Below, one piece after another: positions 1 through 5,019 of a stretch of DNA of 26,906 nucleotides. The position numbers and the translations under genes were made by a program. The stretch is from a virus, in the IMG/VR virus record IMGVR_UViG_3300044621_001057, positions 1-26,906 of that record; one strand, written 5' to 3'. The notes beneath the pieces were generated by a model. That model had not been told where the DNA came from and did no database searches. It was given only the letters and a program-made list of their open reading frames with translations. How positions within the stretch are numbered: position 1 is the stretch's first letter; the number at the start of each line of letters is the position of its first letter.

Positions 1-69
1 AGCTTACTCCACACCAAGGACCCAGGGGCAGAGTGCGCGGTGGGAGCCACCCCCCGTGTAATTCGTTAA
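1..69 (+). CDS. possible C-terminal end of an upstream gene (partial)
   Basis: Frame 1 is open from the first base to a TAA at 67-69 and would give 22 residues (start SLLHTKDPGAECAV). The stretch is visibly more GC-rich than what follows. It is too short to recognise, and frame 3 is also open here, so this is only a possible gene tail. A GGTGG/CCACC hairpin (about 39-53) lies inside it. Confidence 0.2.
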   Translation, partial: SLLHTKDPGAECAVGATPRVIR

Positions 70-85
70 CAAGGAGTCACCTTGT
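69..85 (+). promoter_or_regulatory. leader hairpin before the 148-aa gene
   Basis: ACAAGG-AGTCA-CCTTGT is a perfect 6-bp inverted repeat with a 5-nt loop, ending 18 nt before the start codon at 104. It is followed by A's, not T's, so it is not a + strand terminator. It could affect translation of the next gene, or be an operator. No function can be shown from sequence alone. Confidence 0.3.
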
Positions 86-103
86 AAAAAACTGTCGAAT
101 ATT

Positions 104-550
104 ATGGCACAAGAACTGCGTGTTAAATCAGGCGTATGGTCAGCGAAAGGTAACTTCACAGCTAAGACAGCCTATGGTCAGACATTCTTCATCCACAGAA
201 ACCAAATGACCGAGTTGGGTTATGAGAACAAACAGGATGAAAGTGGGAAATGGTCTAATCCTACAGTTAAGTTCCCATTCTACGCGGTGGTTGATACCAC
301 GATGATTGGTCAGCTTGACAAGGATGGCAATCCTGCAATTGGCGAAGATGGTAAGGCAGTACAGGTTCCTCGTATCAGCGCACTATCCGTGTTCAAAGAC
401 ATTGATGAGTTAAAGGCTTGTGCAATCGAAGAGCGTACCATTGGTTCAGACATCGAACTTGCAGTACAACAGCACATTCGTAGCAAGGCTACCACAGCTG
501 GTCTCAGCGAGCAAGCTGTTAACAGCATTCTTGCTAACTCGCTCGTGTAA
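104..550 (+). CDS. hypothetical phage protein, 148 aa
   Basis: A soluble protein starting MAQELRVKSGVWSAKGNF and ending in ANSLV. I do not recognise the family. The N-terminal 40 residues are rich in Gly, Thr and aromatics (GVWSAKGNF, YGQTFFIHRNQM), which suggests a beta-rich fold and superficially recalls OB-fold proteins. The middle carries a KDGNPAIGEDGK turn-rich insert and the C-terminal third looks helical. There is no signal peptide or membrane segment. The ATG at 104 is preceded by the A/T-rich leader cgaatatt, and a strong terminator follows the stop, so the gene probably ends a transcription unit that enters from the left. Its codon use is less AT-biased than the small-gene region downstream. 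A nucleic-acid-binding role would be a guess. Confidence 0.85.
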   Translation: MAQELRVKSGVWSAKGNFTAKTAYGQTFFIHRNQMTELGYENKQDESGKWSNPTVKFPFYAVVDTTMIGQLDKDGNPAIGEDGKAVQVPRISALSVFKDIDELKACAIEERTIGSDIELAVQQHIRSKATTAGLSEQAVNSILANSLV

Positions 551-560
551 TGATTTACGG

Positions 561-592
561 AAGTCTCCTCAATTAGGGGAGACTTTCTTTTA
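561..592 (+). terminator. Rho-independent terminator
   Basis: The 10-bp stem AAGTCTCCTC / GGGGAGACTT (561-570 with 576-585, one G-T pair) has a 5-nt loop and is followed by TCTTTTATT. It lies 10 nt after the stop of the 148-aa gene. Confidence 0.85.
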
Positions 593-792
593 TTCATTAT
601 ATATATGGGTGGGTAAACATGAAATGTTGATTGGGTGGGACTATAATCGATGCACAATGCATTGATTTTGTGTGAGTTAGAGAGAGGCTGTATGACCCAT
701 TGTACCATTTAGGCCTATTATCACCACTTCTCAATTGTAAAACGCTATAAACTATAAATATAGCATTAATTAACCATTTAAAGCATAAAACG

Positions 793-978
793 ATGGAACC
801 CATTAAGTCATTAGATGAAAAGATTTAGGATATCTCTCTTGAGTGTAAAGCATTATCTTATTCAAATGTAAACCATAGAGAGGTGCTTAGACAGATGGCA
901 GATAAGCTTGAGAAGCTAGCTTTAGCTGCACATCGTGAGCATTGGATGAGTATGAAAGAAAGTTCTTTTGAGGGATAA
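793..978 (+). pseudogene. small gene with one in-frame amber codon (61 codons)
   Basis: ATG at 793 opens a frame reading MEPIKSLDEKI, then TAG at 826-828. The same frame continues without interruption as DISLECKALSYSNVNHREV...EHWMSMKESSFEG to TAA at 976-978. The downstream part reads like a charged helical protein, and the frame ends exactly where a good terminator begins, so the full 793-978 span looks like one gene. Either TAG is a recent nonsense mutation, it is read through (Gln would fit EKI-Q-DISLE), or translation restarts at ATG 895 to give 27 residues. No other confident gene in the window contains an in-frame TAG. The family is not recognised. Confidence 0.5.
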
Positions 979-1005
979 GAGCCTGTAACAGGGCTCTTTT
1001 CTTTT
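977..1005 (+). terminator. Rho-independent terminator after the amber gene
   Basis: The stem AAGAGCC / GGCTCTT (977-983 with 992-998) has an 8-nt loop and is followed by TTCTTTT. It overlaps the TAA of the 793-978 frame. Confidence 0.75.
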
Positions 1006-1149
1006 ATATGTGGTGAAGTAGTAGAAAAGCTTATTGAACGCCTTGAGAAATAGGACTACAATGATAAGTACTACCATGAACCACATATTTTAATGCACCA
1101 AGATTCAGCTTCCCAAGGGCTGGCGGATGTAATAGATGTAAAATACTAA
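1006..1149 (+). pseudogene. possible gene remnant with an amber codon and no normal start
   Basis: After the terminator, frame 1 reads ICGEVVEKLIERLEK, then TAG (1051-1053), then DYNDKYYHEPHILMHQDSA...DVIDVKY to TAA at 1147-1149. No ATG, GTG or TTG start exists upstream in this frame before the TAA at 976, so the gene would need ATA at 1006 or has lost its beginning. The residue composition looks protein-like, especially the end. It is either a decayed gene or a second case of a TAG-containing reading frame beside the one at 793-978. Function unknown. Confidence 0.25.
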
Positions 1150-1325
1150 GTAATGCCTGAAGTTTTCTGCATTACCCATGTTTTCTATTACATCTGAGTG
1201 CAGAGGGATAGGTCAGACGTGACCTATGAGCTTAATTACTTAAAAGAATTAAGGGTTTATGGGAGAACACTCCAGGTAATTAGGCTTTTAATGTAATAGG
1301 TGTTCATCTGTTCTACTTCATAGAA
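1150..1325 (+). ncRNA. candidate structured RNA or leader with four hairpins
   Basis: This gene-free stretch (part of the 414-base gap 979-1392) holds four successive inverted repeats. They are GTAATGC/GCATTAC (1150-1156, 1169-1175), ATAGGTCA-GACG-TGACCTAT (1208-1227, perfect), CTTAATT/AATTAAG (1231-1237, 1247-1253) and TTCTA-CTTCA-TAGAA (1311-1325). It could be a 5' leader of the gene at 1393, an independent small RNA, or operator DNA. It does not fold as a tRNA by eye, and no known riboswitch class was recognised. Confidence 0.35.
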
Positions 1326-1392
1326 TAGAGGCTTTTTGGTGATGCAAAACCATATATTTTTACACAACTCCTTATTAATCAATTCTTTGTAT

Positions 1393-1812
1393 ATGAAATC
1401 TAAAGTAAAAGATAAGTTTAAACTATACCACTATCTATCTTTACAAGAGGACTTTGAAGATATGTTGGAACACTGTGATGACATTAGAAAGAAATATGAG
1501 AACGATGAGATGTCAATAGAAGATGTTCTACATGCAATATCTGTGTATAAGTGTGAACAGGCAGTGGCAAATATGTCCATCACGTTCAATATGATAACAG
1601 ATAGCAAAGATTCCAAAAGAGTGTATGTACAAGCCAGAGGTGCTGTTCCATTTAAGAAAGGAGAGCGCAAATGGGTTGGTGTACATCTAGGTAAAAAGAA
1701 AGATATTGTCGACTCAACAGGCTCAATACCAGATCACTGGCGTATAAAAGGTGAAGCTATGGTGAGAGCTAAGATATTAAACGCTTTGAAAGCAGAACTA
1801 AATCCTTATTAA
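1393..1812 (+). CDS. hypothetical protein, 139 aa
   Basis: A soluble, charged protein of unknown family: a helical acidic N-terminal half (LQEDFEDMLEHCDDIRKKYEND) and a basic C-terminal half (VPFKKGERKWVGVHLGKKKD, later GEAMVRAKILNALKAEL). The frame is open further up, to TTG 1336 or ATG 1342, but those added residues (VMQNHIFLHNSLLINSLY) look like translated leader. ATG 1393 gives a typical MKSKVKDKFK start, so I chose it. The segment tccttattaatcaa just upstream recurs almost unchanged at 1804-1817, before the next gene. It is probably co-transcribed with the membrane protein 23 bases downstream. Confidence 0.7.
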   Translation: MKSKVKDKFKLYHYLSLQEDFEDMLEHCDDIRKKYENDEMSIEDVLHAISVYKCEQAVANMSITFNMITDSKDSKRVYVQARGAVPFKKGERKWVGVHLGKKKDIVDSTGSIPDHWRIKGEAMVRAKILNALKAELNPY

Positions 1813-1835
1813 TCAACAATTTAAATTTATTTAAC

Positions 1836-2030
1836 ATGATTACAGTGTTATTAGCCATTGTATGGCTGCTATGTTTTGTCATAACATTAGACAAAATTGA
1901 GAACTTAGGTCTAGATTCCTTCTGGATAGCAGCTATGTTCTTCTTCATTGCTCCATTTCTTCACTTGATAGTGTTAATAGGATGGGGTATTACGGGTTAT
2001 ACAAAGAAAGATTGGGAAAACTTAATGTAA
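1836..2030 (+). CDS. small membrane protein, 64 aa, two transmembrane helices
   Basis: Two hydrophobic segments are obvious: residues about 2-18 (ITVLLAIVWLLCFVITL) and about 28-54 (FWIAAMFFFIAPFLHLIVLIGWGIT), followed by a short polar tail TKKDWENLM. The layout (two helices of roughly 20 residues joined by a short polar loop, basic tail) means an inner-membrane protein. It is short for a classical holin and no lysis enzyme is nearby, so lysis cannot be claimed. It lies 23 bases after the 139-aa gene and 21 bases before the 51-aa gene, suggesting one transcript. Confidence 0.7.
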   Translation: MITVLLAIVWLLCFVITLDKIENLGLDSFWIAAMFFFIAPFLHLIVLIGWGITGYTKKDWENLM

Positions 2031-2051
2031 ACAATTTAAAATCAACGCATT

Positions 2052-2207
2052 ATGGATCATTCAGCAAATGATGAGGCTCTCATCACCTATCCACTTCCTC
2101 TAAAAGAGCGAGATGGTAAGAAACTATGGATCATTAGTGGCTATCGCGTATGGGCTGAAAACTATGAGCAAGCCCTTGAGCTAGCAGCCATGATAGATGC
2201 ATTCTAA
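2052..2207 (+). CDS. small hypothetical protein, 51 aa
   Basis: The frame runs from ATG 2052 to TAA 2205-2207 and starts MDHSANDEALITYPLPLK. The pattern KKLWIISGYRVWAENYEQALELAAMI has the look of a beta hairpin followed by one amphipathic helix: a short stretch with WIISGYRVWAENY, then EQALELAAM. The leader aatcaacgcatt is A/T-rich as in neighbouring genes. A terminator follows 23 bases after the stop. I recognise no family. Confidence 0.6.
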   Translation: MDHSANDEALITYPLPLKERDGKKLWIISGYRVWAENYEQALELAAMIDAF

Positions 2208-2230
2208 GTTTTCATAAGCAAGCAATCAAT

Positions 2231-2263
2231 GGGCCTGCATTTCTATGCTGGGCCCTTATTTTT
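2231..2263 (+). terminator. Rho-independent terminator
   Basis: GGGCC-TGCAT-TTCT-ATGC-T-GGGCCC forms a two-part stem (GGGCC/GGCCC and GCAT/ATGC) with a 4-nt loop, then TTATTTTT. It closes the 1393-2207 gene group. Confidence 0.75.
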
Positions 2264-2283
2264 AACTAATTCAATTAAAAAAC

Positions 2284-2433
2284 ATGGAAAGAGTTGCTAA
2301 AATAGTATTGGTAGTGATGGTTATGCTAGCACTACTGGCTGGCCTTACATCTTGTGCCACTAATGGGTATGGCTGTAAAGGCAGAGCTAAAGAGCCTACA
2401 GGCACTGTAGGTAAGAGATGGAAGGCAATGTAA
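2284..2433 (+). CDS. small predicted lipoprotein, 49 aa
   Basis: ATG 2284 opens MERVAKIVLVVMVMLALLAG followed by LTSC, a type II (lipoprotein) signal with the lipobox Cys at residue 24. The mature part would be only 26 residues, starting CATNGYGCKGRAKEPTG with a second Cys and a basic tail (GKRWKAM). It should be lipidated and anchored in a membrane facing the periplasm or cell surface. Possible roles include superinfection exclusion or an accessory to lysis, but nothing in the sequence decides. It stands alone between two strong terminators, so it likely has its own promoter, which I could not identify with confidence. Confidence 0.6.
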   Translation: MERVAKIVLVVMVMLALLAGLTSCATNGYGCKGRAKEPTGTVGKRWKAM

Positions 2434-2461
2434 GATTTGACGAGTTGGGTTACTAAGGATG

Positions 2462-2498
2462 AAAGGACAGCCCTGAAATATGGGCTGTTCCTTTTTTT
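2462..2498 (+). terminator. strong Rho-independent terminator
   Basis: AGGACAGCCC (2464-2473) pairs with GGGCTGTTCCT (2482-2492) with one bulged T and an 8-nt loop. TTTTTTT follows. It ends the lipoprotein transcript. Confidence 0.85.
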
Positions 2499-2503
2499 GT
2501 GCC

Positions 2504-2526
2504 ACATGCGTCACATGCGACATGCG
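2504..2526. repeat. three copies of ACATGCG
   Basis: ACATGCG occurs at 2504-2510, 2513-2519 and 2520-2526, directly after the terminator and ahead of the GIY-YIG/HTH gene. The close spacing suggests a protein-binding cluster, possibly for the HTH domain of that gene or another regulator. Binding is inferred only from position and repetition. Confidence 0.5.
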
Positions 2527-2571
2527 TCATAAAAAGGCCAAAAACACACCATAATGTGCCTTTTATGACAC
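2526..2571. promoter_or_regulatory. inverted pair of the GTCATAAAAGGC element
   Basis: GTCATAAAAAGGC (2526-2538) faces GCCTTTTATGAC (2558-2569) across 19 bases. The longer form GTGCCTTTTATGACAC spans 2556-2571. Its exact reverse complement, GTGTCATAAAAGGCAC, occurs again at 3248-3263 just after the GIY-YIG/HTH gene. The element therefore brackets that gene and is a good candidate operator for it. Confidence 0.55.
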
Positions 2572-2616
2572 ATTTATACGACAATATGAGTCATTTTATA
2601 TGTCTTAAAAGATTTA

Positions 2617-2648
2617 TTTGGTAGTTTCATTATTTCTATTTACATTTG
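2617..2648 (+). promoter_or_regulatory. Bacteroidota-type promoter for the GIY-YIG/HTH gene
   Basis: TTTG (2617-2620), 20 bases, then TACATTTG (2641-2648) match the -33 TTTG and -7 TAnnTTTG elements of the Bacteroidota primary sigma factor. Transcription would start near 2655, leaving a short leader before ATG 2668. Confidence 0.65.
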
Positions 2649-2667
2649 TATGTAAAAAGATATAATT

Positions 2668-3213
2668 ATGAAATCCCAAAGACTAATCTATTCCCTCTCT
2701 TGTCCATTCACTAATCAGGTACACTACATTGGTAAGTCTACACAAGGCATGATGAGACCTTTACAACACTTGACCAAGAGTCATTCTGAAAAGGTTCAGG
2801 AGTGGGTAAATGATCTCAAAAGCATAGGTCATGCACCTGTTGTAAATGTTCTAGAATATGTTCCTCTAGAGGAGGATCTAGATGGTAGAGAAAGATGGTG
2901 GATTCAGCGAGAGCTTGATAAGAATTCACTTCTCTTGAACAGCTGTTTAGTTACTCCTTTACTAATATCTAGTGATTTAGATAAGATACTAGGTGATGGG
3001 GAAGGTATGGAACATTTAAAGATAGGCAACTTTGTCAAGCAAAGAAGAAAGCAGATAGGACTTGACCAAAAGGAGTTTGCTGAAAAAGCTGGTGTAGCTC
3101 TCACTGTTATAAGAAAGATAGAACAGGGAAAGACTAATCTAAACCTTGATAGTGTTCTTCAGGTGCTCAAGATGTTTGGATGTACACTAGATGTAGTTAG
3201 AATCAATAAGTAA
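2668..3213 (+). CDS. GIY-YIG nuclease domain fused to a HipB/Xre-type HTH regulator, 181 aa
   Basis: Residues 1-92 resemble a GIY-YIG nuclease. The first motif is degenerate (LIY, 6-8), then YIG at 20-22 with K23, R30, a glutamate in DGRERWW (E75), and N91 (LLLNS). Residues 118-181 are a helix-turn-helix of the HipB/Cro-C1 type: IGNFVKQRRKQIGLDQKEFA, then GVALTVIRKIEQGKTN and a C-terminal helix ending LDVVRINK. Such HTH modules usually bind palindromic operators and often regulate their own gene. The N-terminal domain would cut DNA, as in homing or repair nucleases. The gene has its own promoter (2617-2648) and is bracketed by copies of one operator-like element, consistent with autoregulation. 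I consider both domain calls likely. Nuclease activity is less certain, because the GIY motif is altered. An in-frame ATG at 3007 could give the HTH alone. Confidence 0.8.
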   Translation: MKSQRLIYSLSCPFTNQVHYIGKSTQGMMRPLQHLTKSHSEKVQEWVNDLKSIGHAPVVNVLEYVPLEEDLDGRERWWIQRELDKNSLLLNSCLVTPLLISSDLDKILGDGEGMEHLKIGNFVKQRRKQIGLDQKEFAEKAGVALTVIRKIEQGKTNLNLDSVLQVLKMFGCTLDVVRINK

Positions 3214-3227
3214 CTCTCATACATTTG
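3197..3227 (+). promoter_or_regulatory. possible promoter for the 3340 gene and the small-gene cluster
   Basis: TACATTTG (3220-3227) matches the Bacteroidota -7 element. TTAG (3197-3200) lies 19 bases upstream as a weak -33. The operator-like GTGTCATAAAAGGCAC (3248-3263) would sit just after the transcription start. Confidence 0.4.
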
Positions 3228-3247
3228 CATATAATTTACTGCATAAT

Positions 3248-3263
3248 GTGTCATAAAAGGCAC
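3248..3263. promoter_or_regulatory. third copy of the GTCATAAAAGGC element
   Basis: GTGTCATAAAAGGCAC is the exact reverse complement of 2556-2571, and both are linked to a CATAATGTG string (2550-2558, 3242-3250). It lies 34 bases after the GIY-YIG/HTH stop codon. A repressor binding both ends of the gene is the simplest reading. Confidence 0.55.
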
Positions 3264-3269
3264 TTTCTG

Positions 3270-3319
3270 GCTCATATTTGAGCTATATAAGTCACATTAT
3301 TGCTCATATGTGAGCTATA
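3270..3319. promoter_or_regulatory. two tandem palindromes GCTCATATnTGAGC
   Basis: GCTCATATTTGAGC at 3270-3283 and GCTCATATGTGAGC at 3302-3315 are each near-perfect palindromes. Both are followed by TATA, and they repeat at 32-base spacing, about three helical turns, so a dimeric regulator could bind both on one DNA face. They lie directly upstream of ATG 3340. Confidence 0.6.
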
Positions 3320-3339
3320 AATAGTCAAATCAGTCAGTT

Positions 3340-3555
3340 ATGAAGATAAGCGCATATGTCACCAAAGGAAAACACAAAGATAGTGTCTACCTGAGAACAT
3401 CTCTTCCTGCATATAGAAATGGTGTAAGGATACGTGGTTGTATATCAGAGTATCGTATGGGAGTGAAAGAACGCACAAAAGAGGAGGCTTTGAGCATAGA
3501 GAATAAAAAGGCTTTTCTAAGACACATTATATTAAGCATCACTACAAATAAATAA
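3340..3555 (+). CDS. small basic hypothetical protein, 71 aa
   Basis: It starts MKISAYVTKGKHKDSVYLRT and is strongly basic. The opening resembles the beta-strand N-terminus (arm-type DNA-binding region) of Bacteroidota tyrosine recombinases, but the rest does not continue as a recombinase and the catalytic part is absent. It might be a free DNA-binding protein or a remnant. This likeness is weak and by eye only. The gene lies behind the tandem palindromes, so it is the first gene of the small-gene cluster and is probably controlled from there. The stop is two bases before the next ATG. Confidence 0.65.
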   Translation: MKISAYVTKGKHKDSVYLRTSLPAYRNGVRIRGCISEYRMGVKERTKEEALSIENKKAFLRHIILSITTNK

Positions 3556-3556
3556 T

Positions 3557-3838
3557 ATGGACAAAGAGCAACAAAAACAACTCATTACAGAAATAATGAA
3601 TGAGGATGCTAAAGATGGATTATATGAACCAGCAAAAACAGCAGTAGAATGGTTATTTCTAATGTTAAATAATCCCAATAGAGACCAAGAATTTGCTAAT
3701 AAGATATTAGAAGGAGCCAAAGCAATGGAGAAAAAACAGATAACAAATGCTCATTTATCTGGATTGTTACGACCTCTTGAAATGGAAGCAACTAAACAAG
3801 CAGAACAATATTACATAGAAATCTATAAAAACAAATAA
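3557..3838 (+). CDS. small hypothetical protein, 93 aa, paralogue A (EQYY family)
   Basis: This is the first of three related proteins (with 5004-5228 and 5484-5726). The shared features are TAVEWL (here at about residues 28-33), a central KAMEKKQITNAH segment and the C-terminal signature AEQYYIEIYKNK. Such short proteins with an EQYY-type tail occur in runs in Bacteroidota phages; their role is unknown to me. The sequence is soluble, acidic and mostly helical. The DNA of the last 40 bases is nearly the same as in the paralogues, so the copies arose by duplication. The ATG has the typical leader acaaataaataat. Confidence 0.75.
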   Translation: MDKEQQKQLITEIMNEDAKDGLYEPAKTAVEWLFLMLNNPNRDQEFANKILEGAKAMEKKQITNAHLSGLLRPLEMEATKQAEQYYIEIYKNK

Positions 3839-3873
3839 AACCTTATGGTGTATAGGTCAACCAAATAATTAAA

Positions 3874-4053
3874 GTGAAAACACAAACAAAAACAGTAGAA
3901 GAGATTACTAATGGGGCAGAATGCCCATTCCCAATCGGTGTAATTCCAAATAATATGGGAATCAATCTTGTCAGTGTAGATAGCATAACTTGGACTAGAC
4001 AAGATGATGGTCAATTAGTAAACGTAACAATCAACTTTAAACCAACAAAATAA
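3874..4053 (+). CDS. small hypothetical protein, 59 aa, GTG start
   Basis: GTG 3874 opens (M)KTQTKTVEEITNGAECPFPI, continuing through GVIPNNMGINLVSVDSITWT to a beta-rich C-terminus and TAA at 4051-4053. The A/T-rich leader ccaaataattaaa matches the local start pattern, and the next ATG follows five bases after the stop. No family recognised. A short ATG-only alternative (ATG 3955) would remove half of the protein and is less likely. Confidence 0.55.
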   Translation: MKTQTKTVEEITNGAECPFPIGVIPNNMGINLVSVDSITWTRQDDGQLVNVTINFKPTK

Positions 4054-4058
4054 ATAAA

Positions 4059-4202
4059 ATGGAAAAAGAAGTATTAATCACAAAACTTGACGAGCAATTA
4101 GAGATTATTGCAGGCAGAATTTATGAATTAGAAATGGCTCTCGAAAAGGAAAGAAAAGAGTTTGTAGTAGTTCGTGAATGTCAAGATTATTTAAAAGCTT
4201 AA
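4059..4202 (+). CDS. small coiled-coil protein, 47 aa
   Basis: ATG 4059 gives MEKEVLITKLDEQLEIIAGR followed by IYELEMALEKERKEFVVVRE and CQDYLKA. The heptad-like spacing of Leu/Ile/Val over residues 5-38 predicts one long helix that could form a coiled coil. Leader aaaataaataaa is typical. A GGGAAGCT/AGCTTCCC hairpin follows the stop. Function unknown. Confidence 0.55.
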   Translation: MEKEVLITKLDEQLEIIAGRIYELEMALEKERKEFVVVRECQDYLKA

Positions 4203-4210
4203 TTCTAAAC

Positions 4211-4233
4211 GGGAAGCTGTGACAGAGCTTCCC
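4211..4233 (+). terminator. hairpin, weak terminator or mRNA end
   Basis: GGGAAGCT (4211-4218) pairs perfectly with AGCTTCCC (4226-4233) around a 7-nt loop. No T-run follows (attaaactt), so it may protect or attenuate the transcript instead of ending it. Confidence 0.45.
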
Positions 4234-4247
4234 ATTAAACTTAAACT

Positions 4248-4409
4248 ATGAAAACATTAAAAGTTATTAAACTCATTACAGATGTTGTACTTATACTTGT
4301 AATAATATTTACAGGTGTACAGTTATACGAGTATTTTGCTATTAAGAGTATAAATGATAGACACGAGAAATTTTTAAAGTCCCAACAGTTTCATAAAATA
4401 AATCCTTAA
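4248..4409 (+). CDS. small single-pass membrane protein, 53 aa
   Basis: ATG 4248 gives MKTLKVIKLITDVVLILVII, then FTGVQLYEYFAIKSINDRH and a basic tail. One transmembrane helix spans about residues 8-25 with lysines before it, so the N-terminus probably faces the cytoplasm. No lipobox or cleavage site is visible. The leader attaaacttaaact is A/T-rich. Role unknown; phage early regions often hold such peptides. Confidence 0.55.
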   Translation: MKTLKVIKLITDVVLILVIIFTGVQLYEYFAIKSINDRHEKFLKSQQFHKINP

Positions 4410-4429
4410 TAAACATTAAAACATATAGT

Positions 4430-4645
4430 ATGAAAAAAGATAAAGAATACCTTGAAAGAGTAGACAAATATTCAGATGATATATTAAAAAATGTATTTAG
4501 CAAAGGAGAAAATGAAGAGATTTCAAAAGATGATGAAAACCAAATAGAAGAAAATTGTAAATGTAATATTTTAGGTTTTGTTTTATTAGCCATATCATCG
4601 TATATCGTAGTAAACCTTGTCATTCACGTATTTACTTTACTTTAA
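4430..4645 (+). CDS. tail-anchored membrane protein, 71 aa
   Basis: Residues 1-44 are very charged and acidic (MKKDKEYLERVDKYSDDILK, later ENEEISKDDENQIEEN) and contain two Cys (NCKC). Residues about 47-70 form one hydrophobic helix (LGFVLLAISSYIVVNLVIHV) at the extreme C-terminus. This layout implies a cytoplasmic domain held at the membrane by its tail. The stop codon overlaps the start of a repeat (attaaaaacaaataatatg) shared with later junctions. No family recognised. Confidence 0.65.
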   Translation: MKKDKEYLERVDKYSDDILKNVFSKGENEEISKDDENQIEENCKCNILGFVLLAISSYIVVNLVIHVFTLL

Positions 4646-4660
4646 TTAAAAACAAATAAT

Positions 4661-5002
4661 ATGACAGCATTTAAAACATATAGAAAAACAGCAACAGTTC
4701 AAGCTAAACTATTTGAAGAAGGAGATGAAGATGGATTTATAAGTAGGTATTACAACGATGAAGATGTTGATGAGGATGGTTGCATACACACTTCTGGTCT
4801 TATTGGTGAACACGAAATCAAAGTACCATATGTATCTACACTTGAAAATCAAAGACATATGAGTCACGGTTTTGGTAGAGAATATCTGTGTGTTGGAGTA
4901 AAAGGTGAAAGATGGCTTGTTGATAAAGATATTTTTGAAGCAACTTATGAGATTGTGCAGGAAAGTCCTGACACATCTTCCCCTAACATTAAAAACAAAT
5001 AA
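4661..5002 (+). CDS. small phage protein, 113 aa, YRK...KPDIFEATY-type
   Basis: The opening TYRKTATVQAKLFEEGDEDG and the ending KGERWLVDKDIFEATYEIV match the pattern of a common small phage protein family (YRKKP-V-EA at the start and KPDIFE-TYE at the end, PGDYG-like). Its biochemical role is unknown. The middle carries an acidic stretch (NDEDVDEDG) and a His/Gly-rich segment. The last residues PNIKNK are encoded by the repeated junction DNA, so the C-terminus may have been replaced by recombination. The start ATGACAGCA is also part of that repeat. Confidence 0.7.
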   Translation: MTAFKTYRKTATVQAKLFEEGDEDGFISRYYNDEDVDEDGCIHTSGLIGEHEIKVPYVSTLENQRHMSHGFGREYLCVGVKGERWLVDKDIFEATYEIVQESPDTSSPNIKNK

Positions 5003-5019
5003 TATGACAGCAGTAGAAT
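4984..5019. repeat. 36-base junction repeat, copy 1
   Basis: Bases 4984-5019 and 5464-5499 are identical over 36 bases, exactly 480 bases apart. The repeat covers the end of one gene (codons NIKNK and stop), the leader and the first codons of the next (MTAVE). A shorter 25-base version lies at 4645-4669. Together they mark exchange points between small-gene cassettes. Confidence 0.8.

Noticed and set aside
692-757. Third TAG-containing mini-frame (TAG at 710)
   Set aside because: Only about 21 codons, unusual residue composition and no terminator or leader; easily chance.
310-803. Minus-strand frames overlapping the 148-aa gene and the gap after it
   Set aside because: They run antisense through a well-supported gene and its terminator, with no promoter or leader.
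1200-1300. tRNA gene
   Set aside because: Hairpins do not form a cloverleaf with a 7-bp acceptor, 5-bp anticodon stem with 7-nt loop, and a TTC loop in the right places.
1836-2030. Holin call for the two-helix membrane protein
   Set aside because: No endolysin next to it and no diagnostic motif; membrane topology alone is not enough.
3340-3555. Integrase
   Set aside because: Only the first 20 residues faintly recall a recombinase N-terminus; there is no core-binding or catalytic domain (no R..H-x-x-R..Y).
4905-5003. Longer start for paralogue B
   Set aside because: The extra 33 residues come from the preceding gene read in another frame; the paralogues begin at MTAVE, and the local leader precedes ATG 5004.
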